A program made the position numbers and the translations under genes. The notes below the pieces were generated by a model. That model did no database searches. It was not told the DNA's origin and worked only from the letters and a program-made list of their open reading frames with translations. From contig OX465119.1 in assembly GCA_949987565.1 (NCBI GenBank), forward strand, positions 9,604,895 through 9,668,894: DNA of 64,000 nt, read 5' to 3'. Origin of the DNA: Luidia sarsii (taxonomy: Eukaryota; Echinodermata; Asteroidea; Paxillosida; Luidiidae). This document shows positions 48,963 to 61,891 of this stretch, piece by piece; position 1 is the first letter of the stretch, and every line of letters starts with the position of its first letter.

Positions 48963-49655
48963 TATTAACTTGCAAAGTGTAATTTTCTTTCCAGTTACTT
49001 TTCGCCGACCGACTGTTGTGTGCGGCTCTCTACACACACAAGCTGCCCAGCTGACAGAGGTTAGTTCTACTTGCTTGATCATATAATCATCTTGCTTTTC
49101 TCGATTTATGTTTTTTTACCACTGATAGATAGGTATTTTCAAGGGCTGTTTGCATGCCAAGTTATAGCTTCGTCTAAATAATAATGAAGGAGATATTAAC
49201 TCGCAAAGTGTAATTTTCTTTCCAGTTACTTTTCGCCGACCGACTGTTGTGTGCGGCTCTCTACACACACAAGCTGCCCAGCTGACAGAGGTTAGTTCTA
49301 GTTGCTTGATCCTATAATCATCTTACTATTTTCGATTTAAGATTTTTTACCACTGATAGATAGGTATTTTCAAGGGCTGTTTGCATGCCAAGTTATAGCT
49401 TCGTCAAAATAATAATGAAGGAGATATTAACTTGCAAAGTTTAATTTTCTTTCCAGTTACTTTTCGCCGACCGACTGTTGTGTGCGGCTCTCTACACACA
49501 CAAGCTGCCCAGCTGACAGAGGTTAGTTCTAGTTGCTTGATCCTATAATCATCTTTCTATGTTCGATTTATGATTTTTTACCACTGATAGATAGGTATTT
49601 TCAAGGGCTGTTCACATGCCAAGTTATAGGTTCCTCAAAATAATAATGAAGGAGA
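48963..49655 (+). repeat. 3-monomer duplication D-E-F, copy 2 (693 bp)
   Basis: Near-identical to the preceding 693 bp by eye. It shows that HOR units as short as three monomers are being duplicated in register. Confidence 0.88.
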
Positions 49656-51269
49656 TATTAACTTGCAAAGTGTAATTTTCTTTCCAGTTACTTTTCGCCG
49701 ACCGACTGTTGTGTGCGGCTCTCTACACACACAAGCTGCCCAGCTGACAGAGGTTAGTTCTAGTTGCTTGACCATATAATCATCTTACTATTTTCGATTT
49801 AAGATTTTTTACCACTGATAGATAGGTATTTTCAAGGGCTGTTTGCATGCCAAGTTATAGCTTGCTCAAAATAATAATGAAGGAGATATTAACTTGCAAA
49901 GTGTAATTTTCTTTCCAGTTACTTTTCGCCGACCGACTGTTGTGTGCGGCTCTCTACACACACAAGCTGCCCAGCTGACAGGTTAGTTCTACTTGCTTGA
50001 TCATATAATCATCTTGCTGTTCTCGATTTATGTTTTTTTACCACTGATAGATAGGTTTTTTCAAGGGCTGTTTGCATGCCAAGTTATAGCTTCGTCTAAA
50101 TAATAATGAAGGAGATATTAACTTGCAAAGTGTAATTTTCTTTCCAGTTACTTCTCGCCGACCGACTGTTGTGTGCGGCTCTCTACACACACAAGCTGCC
50201 CAGCTGACAGAGGTTAGTTTTAGTTGCTTGACTATATAATCATCTTACTATTTTCGATTTCAGATTTTTTACCACTGATAGATAGGTATTTTCAAGGGCT
50301 GTTTGCATTCCAAGTTATAGCTTTGTCAAAATAACAATGAAGGAGATATTAACTTGCAAAGTGTAATTTTCTTTCCAGTTACTTTTCGCCGACCGACTGT
50401 TGTCTGCGGCTCTCTACACACACAAGCTGCCCAGCTGACAGAGGTTAGTTCTACTTGCTTGATCATATAATCATCTTGCTGTGTTCGATTTATGTTTTTT
50501 TACCACTGATAGATAGGTATTTTCAAGGGCTGTTTGCATGCCAAGTTATAGCTTCGTCAAAATAATAATGAAGGAGATATTAACTTGCAAAGTGTAATTT
50601 TCTTTCCAGTTACTTTTCGCCGACCGACTGTTGTGTGCGGCTCTCTACACACACAAGCTGCCAAGCTGACAGAGGTTAGTTCTAGTTGCTTGATCATATA
50701 ATCATCTTTCTATGTTCGATTTATGTTTTTTTACCACTGATAGATAGGTATTTTCAAGGGCTGTTTGCATGCCAAGTTAAAGCTTCGTCAAAATAATAAA
50801 TAAAGGAGATATTAACTTGCAAAGTGTAGTTTTCTTTCCAGTTACTTCTCGCCGACCGACTGTTGTGTGCGGCTCTCTACACACACAAGCTGCCCAGCTG
50901 ACAGAGGTTAGTTCTAGTTGCTTGATACTATAATCATCTTTCTATGTTCGATTTATGATTTTTTACCACTGATAGATAGATATTTTCAAGGGCTGTTTGC
51001 ATGCCAAGTTATAGCTTGCTCAAAATAATAATGAAGGAGATATTAACTTGCAAAGTGTAATTTTCTTTCCAGTTACTTTTCGCCGACCGACTGTTGTGTG
51101 CGGCTCTCTACACACACAAGCTGCCCAGCTGACAGGTTAGTTCTACTTGCTTGATCATATAATCATCTTGCTGTTCTCGATTTATGTTTTTTTACCACTG
51201 ATAGATAGGTATTTTCAAGGGCTGTTTGCATGCCAAGTTATAGCTTCGTCTAAATAATAATGAAGGAGA
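49656..51269 (+). repeat. Junction segment G-O-B-N-M-P-O
   Basis: G (49656) ends with cttgctc rather than gcattcc/cttcgtc, so it is a hybrid into the O context. M at 50578 ends aataaataaagg (+1). Two O deletions at 49982 and 51136 are five monomers apart. The O/P/M classes relate this part to 19173-25868. Confidence 0.8.
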
Positions 51270-54040
51270 TATTAATTTGCAAAGTGTAATTTTCTTTCCA
51301 GTTACTTCTCGCCGACCGACTGTTGTGTGCGGCTCTCTACACACACAAGCTGCCCAGCTGACAGAGGTTAGTTTTAGTTGCTTGACTATATAATCATCTT
51401 ACTATTTTCGATTTCAGATTTTTTACCACTGATAGATAGGTATTTTCAAGGGCTGTTTGCATGCCAAGTTATAGCTTCGTCAAAATAACAATGAAGGAGA
51501 TATTAACTTTCAAAGTTTAATTTTCTTTCCAGTTACTTATCGCCGACCGACTGTTGTTTGCGGTTCTCTACACACACAAGCTGCCCAGCTGACAGAGGTT
51601 AGTTCTAGTTGCTTGATCACATAATCATCTTTCTATGTTCGATTTATGATTTTTTACCACTGATAGATAGATATTTTCAAGGGCTGTTTGCATGCCAAGT
51701 TATAGCTTCCTCAAAATAATAATGAAGGAGATATTAACTTGCAAAGTGTAATTTTCTTTCCAGTTACTTTTTGCCGACCGACTGTTGTCTGCGGCTCTCT
51801 ACACACACAAGCTGCCCAGCTGACAGAGGTTAGTTCTACTTGCTTGATCATATAATCATCTTGCTGTGTTCGATTTATGTTTTTTTACCACTGATAGATA
51901 GGTATTTTCAAGGGCTGTTCACATGCCAAGTTATAGGTTCCTCAAAATATAAATGAAGGAGATATTAACTTGCAAAGTGTAATTTTCTTTCCAGTTACTT
52001 ATCGCCGACCGACTGTTGTTTGCGGTTCTCTAAACACACAAGCTGCCCAGCTGACAGAGGTTAGTTCTAGTTGCTTGATCATATAATCATCTTTCTATGT
52101 TCGATTTATGATTTTTTACCACTGATAGATGAATATTTTCAAGTGCTGTTTGCATGCCAAGTTATAGCTTGCTCAAAATAATATTGAAGGAGATATTAAC
52201 TTGCAAAGTGTAATTTTCTTTCCAGTTACTTTTCGCCGACCGACTGTTGTGTGCGGCTCTCTACACACACAAGCTGCCCAGCTGACAGAGGTTAGTTCTA
52301 CTTGCTTGATCATATAATCATCTTGCTTTTCTCGATTTATGTTTTTTTACCACTGATAGATAGCTATTTTCAAGGGCTGTTTGCATGCCAAGTTATAGCT
52401 TCGTCTAAATAATAATGAAGGAGATATTAACTTGCAAAGTGTAATTTTCTTTCCAGTTACTTTTCGCCGACCGACTGTTGTGTGCGGCTCTCTACACACA
52501 CAAGCTGCCCAGCTGACAGAGGTTAGTTCTAGTTGCTTGATCCTATAATCATCTTACTATTTTCGATTTAAGATTTTTTACCACTGATAGATAGGTATTT
52601 TCAAGGGCTGTTTGCATGCCAAGTTATAGCTTCGTCAAAATAATAATGAAGGAGATATTAACTTGCAAAGTGTAATTTTCTTTCCAGTTACTTTTCGCCG
52701 ACCGACTGTTGTCTGCGGCTCTCTACACACACAAGCTGCCCAGCTGACAGAGGTTAGTTCTACTTGCTTGATCATATAATCATCTTGCTGTGTTCGATTT
52801 ATGTTTTTTACCACTGATAGATAGGTATTTTCAAGGGCTGTTTGCATGCCAAGTTATAGCTTCGTCAAAATAATAATGAAGGAGATATTAACTTGCAAAG
52901 TGTAATTTTCTTTCCAGTAACTTTTCGCCGACCGACTGTTGTGTGCGGCTCTCTACACACACAAGCTGCCAAGCTGACAGAGGTTAGTTCTAGTTGCTTG
53001 ATCATATAATCATCTTTCTATGTTCGATTTATGTTTTTTTACCACTGATAGATAGGTATTTTCAAGGGCTGTTTGCATGCCAAGTTATAGCTTCGTCAAA
53101 ATAATAATGAAGGAGATATTAACTTGCAAAGTGTAGTTTTCTTTCCAGTTACTTCTCGCCGACCGACTGTTGTGTGCGGCTCTCTACACACACAAGCTGC
53201 CCAGCTGACAGAGGTTAGTTCTACTTGCTTGATCATATAATCATCTTGCTGTTCTCGATTTATGTTTTTTTACCACTGATAGATAGGTATTTTCAAGGGC
53301 TGTTTGCATGCCAAGTTATAGCTTCGTCTAAATAATAATGAAGGAGATATTAACTTGCAAAGTGTAATTTTCTTTCCAGTTACTTTTCCCCGACCGACTG
53401 TTGTGTGCGGCTCTCTACACACACAAGCTGCCCAGCTGACAGAGGTTAGTTCTAGTTGCTTGATCCTATAATCATCTTACTATTTTCGATTTAAGATTTT
53501 TTACCACTGATAGATAGGTATTTTCAAGGGCTGTTTGCATGCCAAGTTATAGCTTCGTCAAAATAATAATGAAGGAGATATTAACTTGCAAAGTTTAATT
53601 TTCTTTCCAGTTACTTTTCGCCGACCGACTGTTGTGTGCGGCTCTCTACACACACAAGCTGCCCAGCTGACAGAGGTTAGTTCTAGTTGCTTGATCCTAT
53701 AATCATCTTTCTATGTTCGATTTATGATTTTTTACCACTGATAGATAGGTATTTTCAAGGGCTGTTCACATGCCAAGTTATAGGTTCCTCAAAATAATAA
53801 TGAAGGAGATATTAACTTGCAAAGTGTAATTTTCTTTCCAGTTACTTTTCGCCGACCGACTGTTGTGTGCGGCTCTCTACACACACAAGCTGCCCAGCTG
53901 ACAGAGGTTAGTTCTAGTTGCTTGACCATATAATCATCTTACTATTTTCGATTTAAGATTTTTTACCACTGATAGATAGGTATTTTCAAGGGCTGTTTGC
54001 ATGCCAAGTTATAGCTTCGTCAAAATAATAATGAAGGAGA
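51270..54040 (+). repeat. Terminal HOR, copy 1 (12 monomers, 2771 bp)
   Basis: Order B-C-H-I-D-E-N-M-P/O-E-F-G. Private markers: ctcaaaatataaatg in H (51941), gatgaat in I (52131), the 230-bp N at 52656, ccagtaac in M near 52915 and ttcccc in E near 53388. Length is 12 x 231 minus 1. Confidence 0.9.
52656..52885 (+). repeat. 230-bp class N monomer with shortened T-run
   Basis: One T is missing in the T-run (52803-52811). The same form occurs at 55427, 57967 and 60507, spaced 2771, 2540 and 2540 bases, so it is a stable marker of the terminal HOR. Reading the minus strand, the lost base lets an open frame run about 70 codons, which accounts for the recurring short open frames here. Confidence 0.85.
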
Positions 54041-56580
54041 TATTAACTTGCAAAGTGTAATTTTCTTTCCAGTTACTTCTCGCCGACCGACTGTTGTGTG
54101 CGGCTCTCTACACACACAAGCTGCCCAGCTGACAGAGGTTAGTTTTAGTTGCTTGACTATATAATCATCTTACTATTTTCGATTTCAGATTTTTTACCAC
54201 TGATAGATAGGTATTTTCAAGGGCTGTTTGCATGCCAAGTTATAGCTTCGTCAAAATAACAATGAAGGAGATATTAACTTTCAAAGTTTAATTTTCTTTC
54301 CAGTTACTTATCGCCGACCGACTGTTGTTTGCGGTTCTCTACACACACAAGCTGCCCAGCTGACAGAGGTTAGTTCTAGTTGCTTGATCACATAATCATC
54401 TTTCTATGTTCGATTTATGATTTTTTACCACTGATAGATAGATATTTTCAAGGGCTGTTTGCATGCCAAGTTATAGCTTCCTCAAAATAATAATGAAGGA
54501 GATATTAACTTGCAAAGTGTAATTTTCTTTCCAGTTACTTTTTGCCGACCGACTGTTGTCTGCGGCTCTCTACACACACAAGCTGCCCAGCTGACAGAGG
54601 TTAGTTCTACTTGCTTGATCATATAATCATCTTGCTGTGTTCGATTTATGTTTTTTTACCACTGATAGATAGGTATTTTCAAGGGCTGTTCACATGCCAA
54701 GTTATAGGTTCCTCAAAATATAAATGAAGGAGATATTAACTTGCAAAGTGTAATTTTCTTTCCAGTTACTTATCGCCGACCGACTGTTGTTTGCGGTTCT
54801 CTAAACACACAAGCTGCCCAGCTGACAGAGGTTAGTTCTAGTTGCTTGATCATATAATCATCTTTCTATGTTCGATTTATGATTTTTTACCACTGATAGA
54901 TGAATATTTTCAAGTGCTGTTTGCATGCCAAGTTATAGCTTGCTCAAAATAATATTGAAGGAGATATTAACTTGCAAAGTGTAATTTTCTTTCCAGTTAC
55001 TTTTCGCCGACCGACTGTTGTGTGCGGCTCTCTACACACACAAGCTGCCCAGCTGACAGAGGTTAGTTCTACTTGCTTGATCATATAATCATCTTGCTTT
55101 TCTCGATTTATGTTTTTTTACCACTGATAGATAGGTATTTTCAAGGGCTGTTTGCATGCCAAGTTATAGCTTCGTCTAAATAATAATGAAGGAGATATTA
55201 ACTTGCAAAGTGTAATTTTCTTTCCAGTTACTTTTCGCCGACCGACTGTTGTGTGCGGCTCTCTACACACACAAGCTGCCCAGCTGACAGAGGTTAGTTC
55301 TAGTTGCTTGATCCTATAATCATCTTACTATTTTCGATTTAAGATTTTTTACCACTGATAGATAGGTATTTTCAAGGGCTGTTTGCATGCCAAGTTATAG
55401 CTTCGTCAAAATAATAATGAAGGAGATATTAACTTGCAAAGTGTAATTTTCTTTCCAGTTACTTTTCGCTGACCGACTGTTGTCTGCGGCTCTCTACACA
55501 CACAAGCTGCCCAGCTGACAGAGGTTAGTTCTACTTGCTTGATCATATAATCATCTTGCTGTGTTCGATTTATGTTTTTTACCACTGATAGATAGGTATT
55601 TTCAAGGGCTGTTTGCATGCCAAGTTATAGCTTCGTCAAAATAATAATGAAGGAGATATTAACTTGCAAAGTGTAATTTTCTTTCCAGTAACTTTTCGCC
55701 GACCGACTGTTGTGTGCGGCTCTCTACACACACAAGCTGCCAAGCTGACAGAGGTTAGTTCTAGTTGCTTGATCATATAATCATCTTTCTATGTTCGATT
55801 TATGTTTTTTTACCACTGATAGATAGGTATTTTCAAGGGCTGTTTGCATGCCAAGTTATAGCTTCGTCTAAATAATAATGAAGGAGATATTAACTTGCAA
55901 AGTGTAATTTTCTTTCCAGTTACTTTTCCCCGACCGACTGTTGTGTGCGGCTCTCTACACACACAAGCTGCCCAGCTGACAGAGGTTAGTTCTAGTTGCT
56001 TGATCCTATAATCATCTTACTATTTTCGATTTAAGATTTATTACCACTGATAGATAGGTATTTTCAAGGGCTGTTTGCATGCCAAGTTATAGCTTCGTCA
56101 AAATAATAATGAAGGAGATATTAACTTGCAAAGTTTAATTTTCTTTCCAGTTACTTTTCGCCGACCGACTGTTGTGTGCGGCTCTCTACACACACAAGCT
56201 GCCCAGCTGACAGAGGTTAGTTCTTGTTGCTTGATCCTATAATCATCTTTCTATGTTCGATTTATGATTTTTTACCACTGATAGATAGGTATTTTCAAGG
56301 GCTGTTCACATGCCAAGTTATAGGTTCCTCAAAATAATAATGAAGGAGATATTAACTTGCAAAGTGTAATTTTCTTTCCAGTTACTTTTCGCCGACCGAC
56401 TGTTGTGTGCGGCTCTCTACACACACAAGCTGCCCAGCTGACAGAGGTTAGTTCTAGTTGCTTGACCATATAATCATCTTACTATTTTCGATTTAAGATT
56501 TTTTACCACTGATAGATAGGTATTTTCAAGGGCTGTTTGCATGCCAAGTTATAGCTTCGTCAAAATAATAATGAAGGAGA
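54041..56580 (+). repeat. Terminal HOR, copy 2 (11 monomers, 2540 bp)
   Basis: As copy 1 but one monomer shorter: M and P/O are replaced by one M/O hybrid (55657). All the private markers of copy 1 are present, including ttcccc near 55928. Confidence 0.9.
55657..55887 (+). repeat. M/O hybrid monomer marking a one-unit deletion
   Basis: The first part matches M (ccagtaac, gccaag, tag-tcat, tctatgtt) and the end matches O (cttcgtcta). Compared with 52886-53347 this is what an in-register deletion of 231 bp between adjacent M and P/O monomers would leave. The switch lies between the class block and the end. Confidence 0.85.
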
Positions 56581-59351
56581 TATTAACTTGCAAAGTGTAA
56601 TTTTCTTTCCAGTTACTTCTCGCCGACCGACTGTTGTGTGCGGCTCTCTACACACACAAGCTGCCCAGCTGACAGAGGTTAGTTTTACTTGCTTGACTAT
56701 ATAATCATCTTACTATTTTCGATTTCAGATTTTTTACCACTGATAGATAGGTATTTTCAAGGGCTGTTTGCATGCCAAGTTATAGCTTCGTCAAAATAAC
56801 AATGAAGGAGATATTAACTTTCAAAGTTTAATTTTCTTTCCAGTTACTTATCGCCGACCGACTGTTGTTTGCGGTTCTCTACACACACAAGCTGCCCAGC
56901 TGACCGAGGTTAGTTCTAGTTGCTTGATCACATAATCATCTTTCTATGTTCGATTTATGATTTTTTACCACTGATAGATAGATATTTTCAAGGGCTGTTT
57001 GCATGCCAAGTTATAGCTTCCTCAAAATAATAATGAAGGAGATATTAACTTGCAAAGTGTAATTTTCTTTCCAGTTACTTTTTGCCGACCGACTGTTGTC
57101 TGCGGCTCTCTACACACACAAGCTGCCCAGCTGACAGAGGTTAGTTCTACTTGCTTGATCATATAATCATCTTGCTGTGTTCGATTTATGTTTTTTTACC
57201 ACTGATAGATAGGTATTTTCAAGGGCTGTTCACATGCCAAGTTATAGGTTCCTCAAAATATAAATGAAGGAGATATTAACTTGCAAAGTGTAATTTTCTT
57301 TCCAGTTACTTATCGCCGACCGACTGTTGTTTGCGGTTCTCTAAACACACAAGCTGCCCAGCTGACAGAGGTTAGTTCTAGTTGCTTGATCATATAATCA
57401 TCTTTCTATGTTCGATTTATGATTTTTTACCACTGATAGATGAATATTTTCAAGTGCTGTTTGCATGCCAAGTTATAGCTTGCTCAAAATAATATTGAAG
57501 GAGATATTAACTTGCAAAGTGTAATTTTCTTTCCAGTTACTTTTCGCCGACCGACTGTTGTGTGCGGCTCTCTACACACACAAGCTGCCCAGCTGACAGA
57601 GGTTAGTTCTACTTGCTTGATCATATAATCATCTTGCTTTTCTCGATTTATGTTTTTTTACCACTGATAGATAGGTATTTTCAAGGGCTGTTTGCATGCC
57701 AAGTTATAGCTTCGTCTAAATAATAATGAAGGAGATATTAACTTGCAAAGTGTAATTTTCTTTCCAGTTACTTTTCGCCGACCGACTGTTGTGTGCGGCT
57801 CTCTACACACACAAGCTGCCCAGCTGACAGAGGTTAGTTCTAGTTGCTTGATCCTATAATCATCTTACTATTTTCGATTTAAGATTTTTTACCACTGATA
57901 GATAGGTATTTTCAAGGGCTGTTTGCATGCCAAGTTATAGCTTCGTCAAAATAATAATGAAGGAGATATTAACTTGCAAAGTGTAATTTTCTTTCCAGTT
58001 ACTTTTCGCCGACCGACTGTTGTCTGCGGCTCTCTACACACACAAGCTGCCCAGCTGACAGAGGTTAGTTCTACTTGCTTGATCATATAATCATCTTGCT
58101 GTGTTCGATTTATGTTTTTTACCACTGATAGATAGGTATTTTCAAGGGCTGTTTGCATGCCAAGTTATAGCTTCGTCAAAATAATAATGAAGGAGATATT
58201 AACTTGCAAAGTGTAATTTTCTTTCCAGTAACTTTTCGCCGACCGACTGTTGTGTGCGGCTCTCTACACACACAAGCTGCCAAGCTGACAGAGGTTAGTT
58301 CTAGTTGCTTGATCATATAATCATCTTTCTATGTTCGATTTATGTTTTTTTACCACTAATAGATAGGTATTTTCAAGGGCTGTTTGCATGCCAAGTTATA
58401 GCTTCGTCAAAATAATAATGAAGGAGATATTAACTTGCAAAGTGTAGTTTTCTTTCCAGTTACTTCTCGCCGACCGACTGTTGTGTGCGGCTCTCTACAC
58501 ACACAAGCTGCCCAGCTGACAGAGGTTAGTTCTACTTGCTTGATCATATAATCATCTTGCTGTTCTCGATTTATGTTTTTTTACCACTGATAGATAGGTA
58601 TTTTCAAGGGCTGTTTGCATGCCAAGTTATAGCTTCGTCTAAATAATAATGAAGGAGATATTAACTTGCAAAGTGTAATTTTCTTTCCAGTTACTTTTCG
58701 CCGACCGACTGTTGTGTGCGGCTCTCTACACACACAAGCTGCCCAGCTGACAGAGGTTAGTTCTAGTTGCTTGATCCTATAATCATCTTACTATTTTCGA
58801 TTTAAGATTTTTTACCACTGATAGATAGGTATTTTCAAGGGCTGTTTGCATGCCAAGTTATAGCTTCGTCAAAATAATAATGAAGGAGATATTAACTTGC
58901 AAAGTTTAATTTTCTTTCCAGTTACTTTTCGCCGACCGACTGTTGTGTGCGGCTCTCTACACACACAAGCTGCCCAGCTGACAGAGGTTAGTTCTAGTTG
59001 CTTGATCCTATAATCATCTTTCTATGTTCGATTTATGATTTTTTACCACTGATAGATAGGTATTTTCAAGGGCTGTTCACATGCCAAGTTATAGGTTCCT
59101 CAAAATAATAATGAAGGAGATATTAACTTGCAAAGTGTAATTTTCTTTCCAGTTACTTTTCGCCGACCGACTGTTGTGTGCGGCTCTCTACACACACAAG
59201 CTGCCCAGCTGACAGAGGTTAGTTCTAGTTGCTTGACCATATAATCATCTTACTATTTTCGATTTAAGATTTTTTACCACTGATAGATAGGTATTTTCAA
59301 GGGCTGTTTGCATGCCAAGTTATAGCTTCGTCAAAATAATAATGAAGGAGA
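56581..59351 (+). repeat. Terminal HOR, copy 3 (12 monomers, 2771 bp)
   Basis: Same order as copy 1, with normal ttcgcc in E instead of ttcccc. Private changes: gctgaccgagg near 56902 and cactaata near 58356, the latter shared with copy 4 (60896). Confidence 0.9.
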
Positions 59352-61891
59352 TATTAACTTGCAAAGTGTAATTTTCTTTCCAGTTACTTTTCGCCGACCG
59401 ACTGTTGTCTGCGGCTCTCTACACACACAAGCTGCCCAGCTGACAGAGGTTAGTTCTACTTGCTTGATCATATAATCATCTTGCTGTGTTCGATTTATGT
59501 TTTTTTACCACTGATAGATAGGTATTTTCAAGGGCTGTTTGCATGCCAAGTGATAGCTTCGTCAAAATAATAATGAAGGAGATATTAACTTGCAAAGTGT
59601 AATTTTCTTTCCAGTTACTTCTCGCCGACCGACTGTTGTGTGCGGCTCTCTACACACACAAGCTGCCCAGCTGACAGAGGTTAGTTCTACTTGCTTGATC
59701 ATATAATCATCTTGCTGTGTTCGATTTATGTTTTTTTACCACTGATAGATAGGTATTTTCAAGGGCTGTTTGCATGCCAAGTTATAGCTTCGTCAAAATA
59801 ATAATGAAGGAGATATTAACTTGCAAAGTGTAATTTTCTTTGCAGTTACTTTTCGCCGACCGACTGTTGTGTGCGGCTCTCTACACACACAAGCTGCCAA
59901 GCTGACAGAGGTTAGTTCTACTTGCTTGATCATATAATCATCTTGCTGTGTTCGATTTATGTTTTTTTACCACTGATAGATAGGTATTTTCAAGGGCTGT
60001 TCACATGCCAAGTTATAGGTTCCTCAAAATATAAATGAAGGAGATATTAACTTGCAAAGTGTAATTTTCTTTCCAGTTACTTTTCGCCGACCGACTGTTG
60101 TGTGCGGCTCTCTACACACACAAGCTGCCCAGCTGACAGAGGTTAGTTCTACTTGCTTGATCATATAATCATCTTGCTTTTCTCGATTTATGTTTTTTTA
60201 CCACTGATAGATAGGTATTTTCAAGGGCTGTTTGCATGCCAAGTTATAGCTTCGTCTAAATAATAATGAAGGAGATATTAACTTGCAAAGTGTAATTTTC
60301 TTTCCAGTTACTTTTCGCCGACCGACTGTTGTGTGCGGCTCTCTACACACACAAGCTGCCCAGCTGACAGAGGTTAGTTCTAGTTGCTTGATCCTATAAT
60401 CATCTTACTATTTTCGATTTAAGATTTTTTACCACTGATAGATAGGTATTTTCAAGGGCTGTTTGCATGCCAAGTTATAGCTTCGTCAAAATAATAATGA
60501 AGGAGATATTAACTTGCAAAGTGTAATTTTCTTTCCAGTTACTTTTCGCCGACCGACTGTTGTCTGCGGCTCTCTACACACACAAGCTGCCCAGCTGACA
60601 GAGGTTAGTTCTACTTGCTTGATCATATAATCATCTTGCTGTGTTCGATTTATGTTTTTTACCACTGATAGATAGGTATTTTCAAGGGCTGTTTGCATGC
60701 CAAGTTATAGCTTCGTCAAAATAATAATGAAGGAGATATTAACTTGCAAAGTGTAATTTTCTTTCCAGTAACTTTTCGCCGACCGACTGTTGTGTGCGGC
60801 TCTCTACACACACAAGCTGCCAAGCTGACAGAGGTTAGTTCTAGTTGCTTGATCATATAATCATCTTTCTATGTTCGATTTATGTTTTTTTACCACTAAT
60901 AGATAGGTATTTTCAAGGGCTGTTTGCATGCCAAGTTATAGCTTCGTCAAAATAATAATGAAGGAGATATTAACTTGCAAAGTGTAGTTTTCTTTCCAGT
61001 TACTTCTCGCCGACCGACTGTTGTGTGCGGCTCTCTACACACACAAGCTGCCCAGCTGACAGAGGTTAGTTCTACTTGCTTGATCATATAATCATCTTGC
61101 TGTTCTCGATTTATGTTTTTTTACCACTGATAGATAGGTATTTTCAAGGGCTGTTTGCATGCCAAGTTATAGCTTCGTCTAAATAATAATGAAGGAGATA
61201 TTAACTTGCAAAGTGTAATTTTCTTTCCAGTTACTTTTCGCCGACCGACTGTTGTGTGCGGCTCTCTACACACACAAGCTGCCCAGCTGACAGAGGTTAG
61301 TTCTAGTTGCTTGATCCTATAATCATCTTACTATTTTCGATTTAAGATTTTTTACCACTGATAGATAGGTATTTTCAAGGGCTGTTTGCATGCCAAGTTA
61401 TAGCTTCGTCAAAATAATAATGAAGGAGATATTAACTTGCAAAGTTTAATTTTCTTTCCAGTTACTTTTCGCCGACCGACTGTTGTGTGCGGCTCTCTAC
61501 ACACACAAGCTGCCCAGCTGACAGAGGTTAGTTCTAGTTGCTTGATCCTATAATCATCTTTCTATGTTCGATTTATGATTTTTTACCACTGATAGATAGG
61601 TATTTTCAAGGGCTGTTCACATGCCAAGTTATAGGTTCCTCAAAATAATAATGAAGGAGATATTAACTTGCAAAGTGTAATTTTCTTTCCAGTTACTTTT
61701 CGCCGACCGACTGTTGTGTGCGGCTCTCTACACACACAAGCTGCCCAGCTGACAGAGGTTAGTTCTAGTTGCTTGACCATATAATCATCTTACTATTTTC
61801 GATTTAAGATTTTTTACCACTGATAGATAGGTATTTTCAAGGGCTGTTTGCATGCCAAGTTATAGCTTCGTCAAAATAATAATGAAGGAGA
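59352..61891 (+). repeat. Terminal HOR, copy 4, rearranged (11 monomers, 2540 bp)
   Basis: Order N-N-M/H-D-E-N-M-P/O-E-F-G. The usual B-C-H-I front is replaced by N-N-M/H, and I is missing before D at 60045. Markers: agtgatagc near 59549 and tgcag at 59841, both repeated 2540 bases on in the next copy. Confidence 0.85.

Noticed and set aside
52635..52847. Recurring minus-strand open frames of 65-78 codons (38952-39188, 52635-52847, 55406-55618, 57946-58158, 60486-60698, 62969-63166) as small genes
   Set aside because: They read across satellite monomers and recur because the monomers recur. Their length depends on class differences and T-run slippage, most other monomers have stops in the same frame, and no promoter, domain or codon signal is seen. 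A 231-bp unit (77 codons) keeps frame by arithmetic alone.
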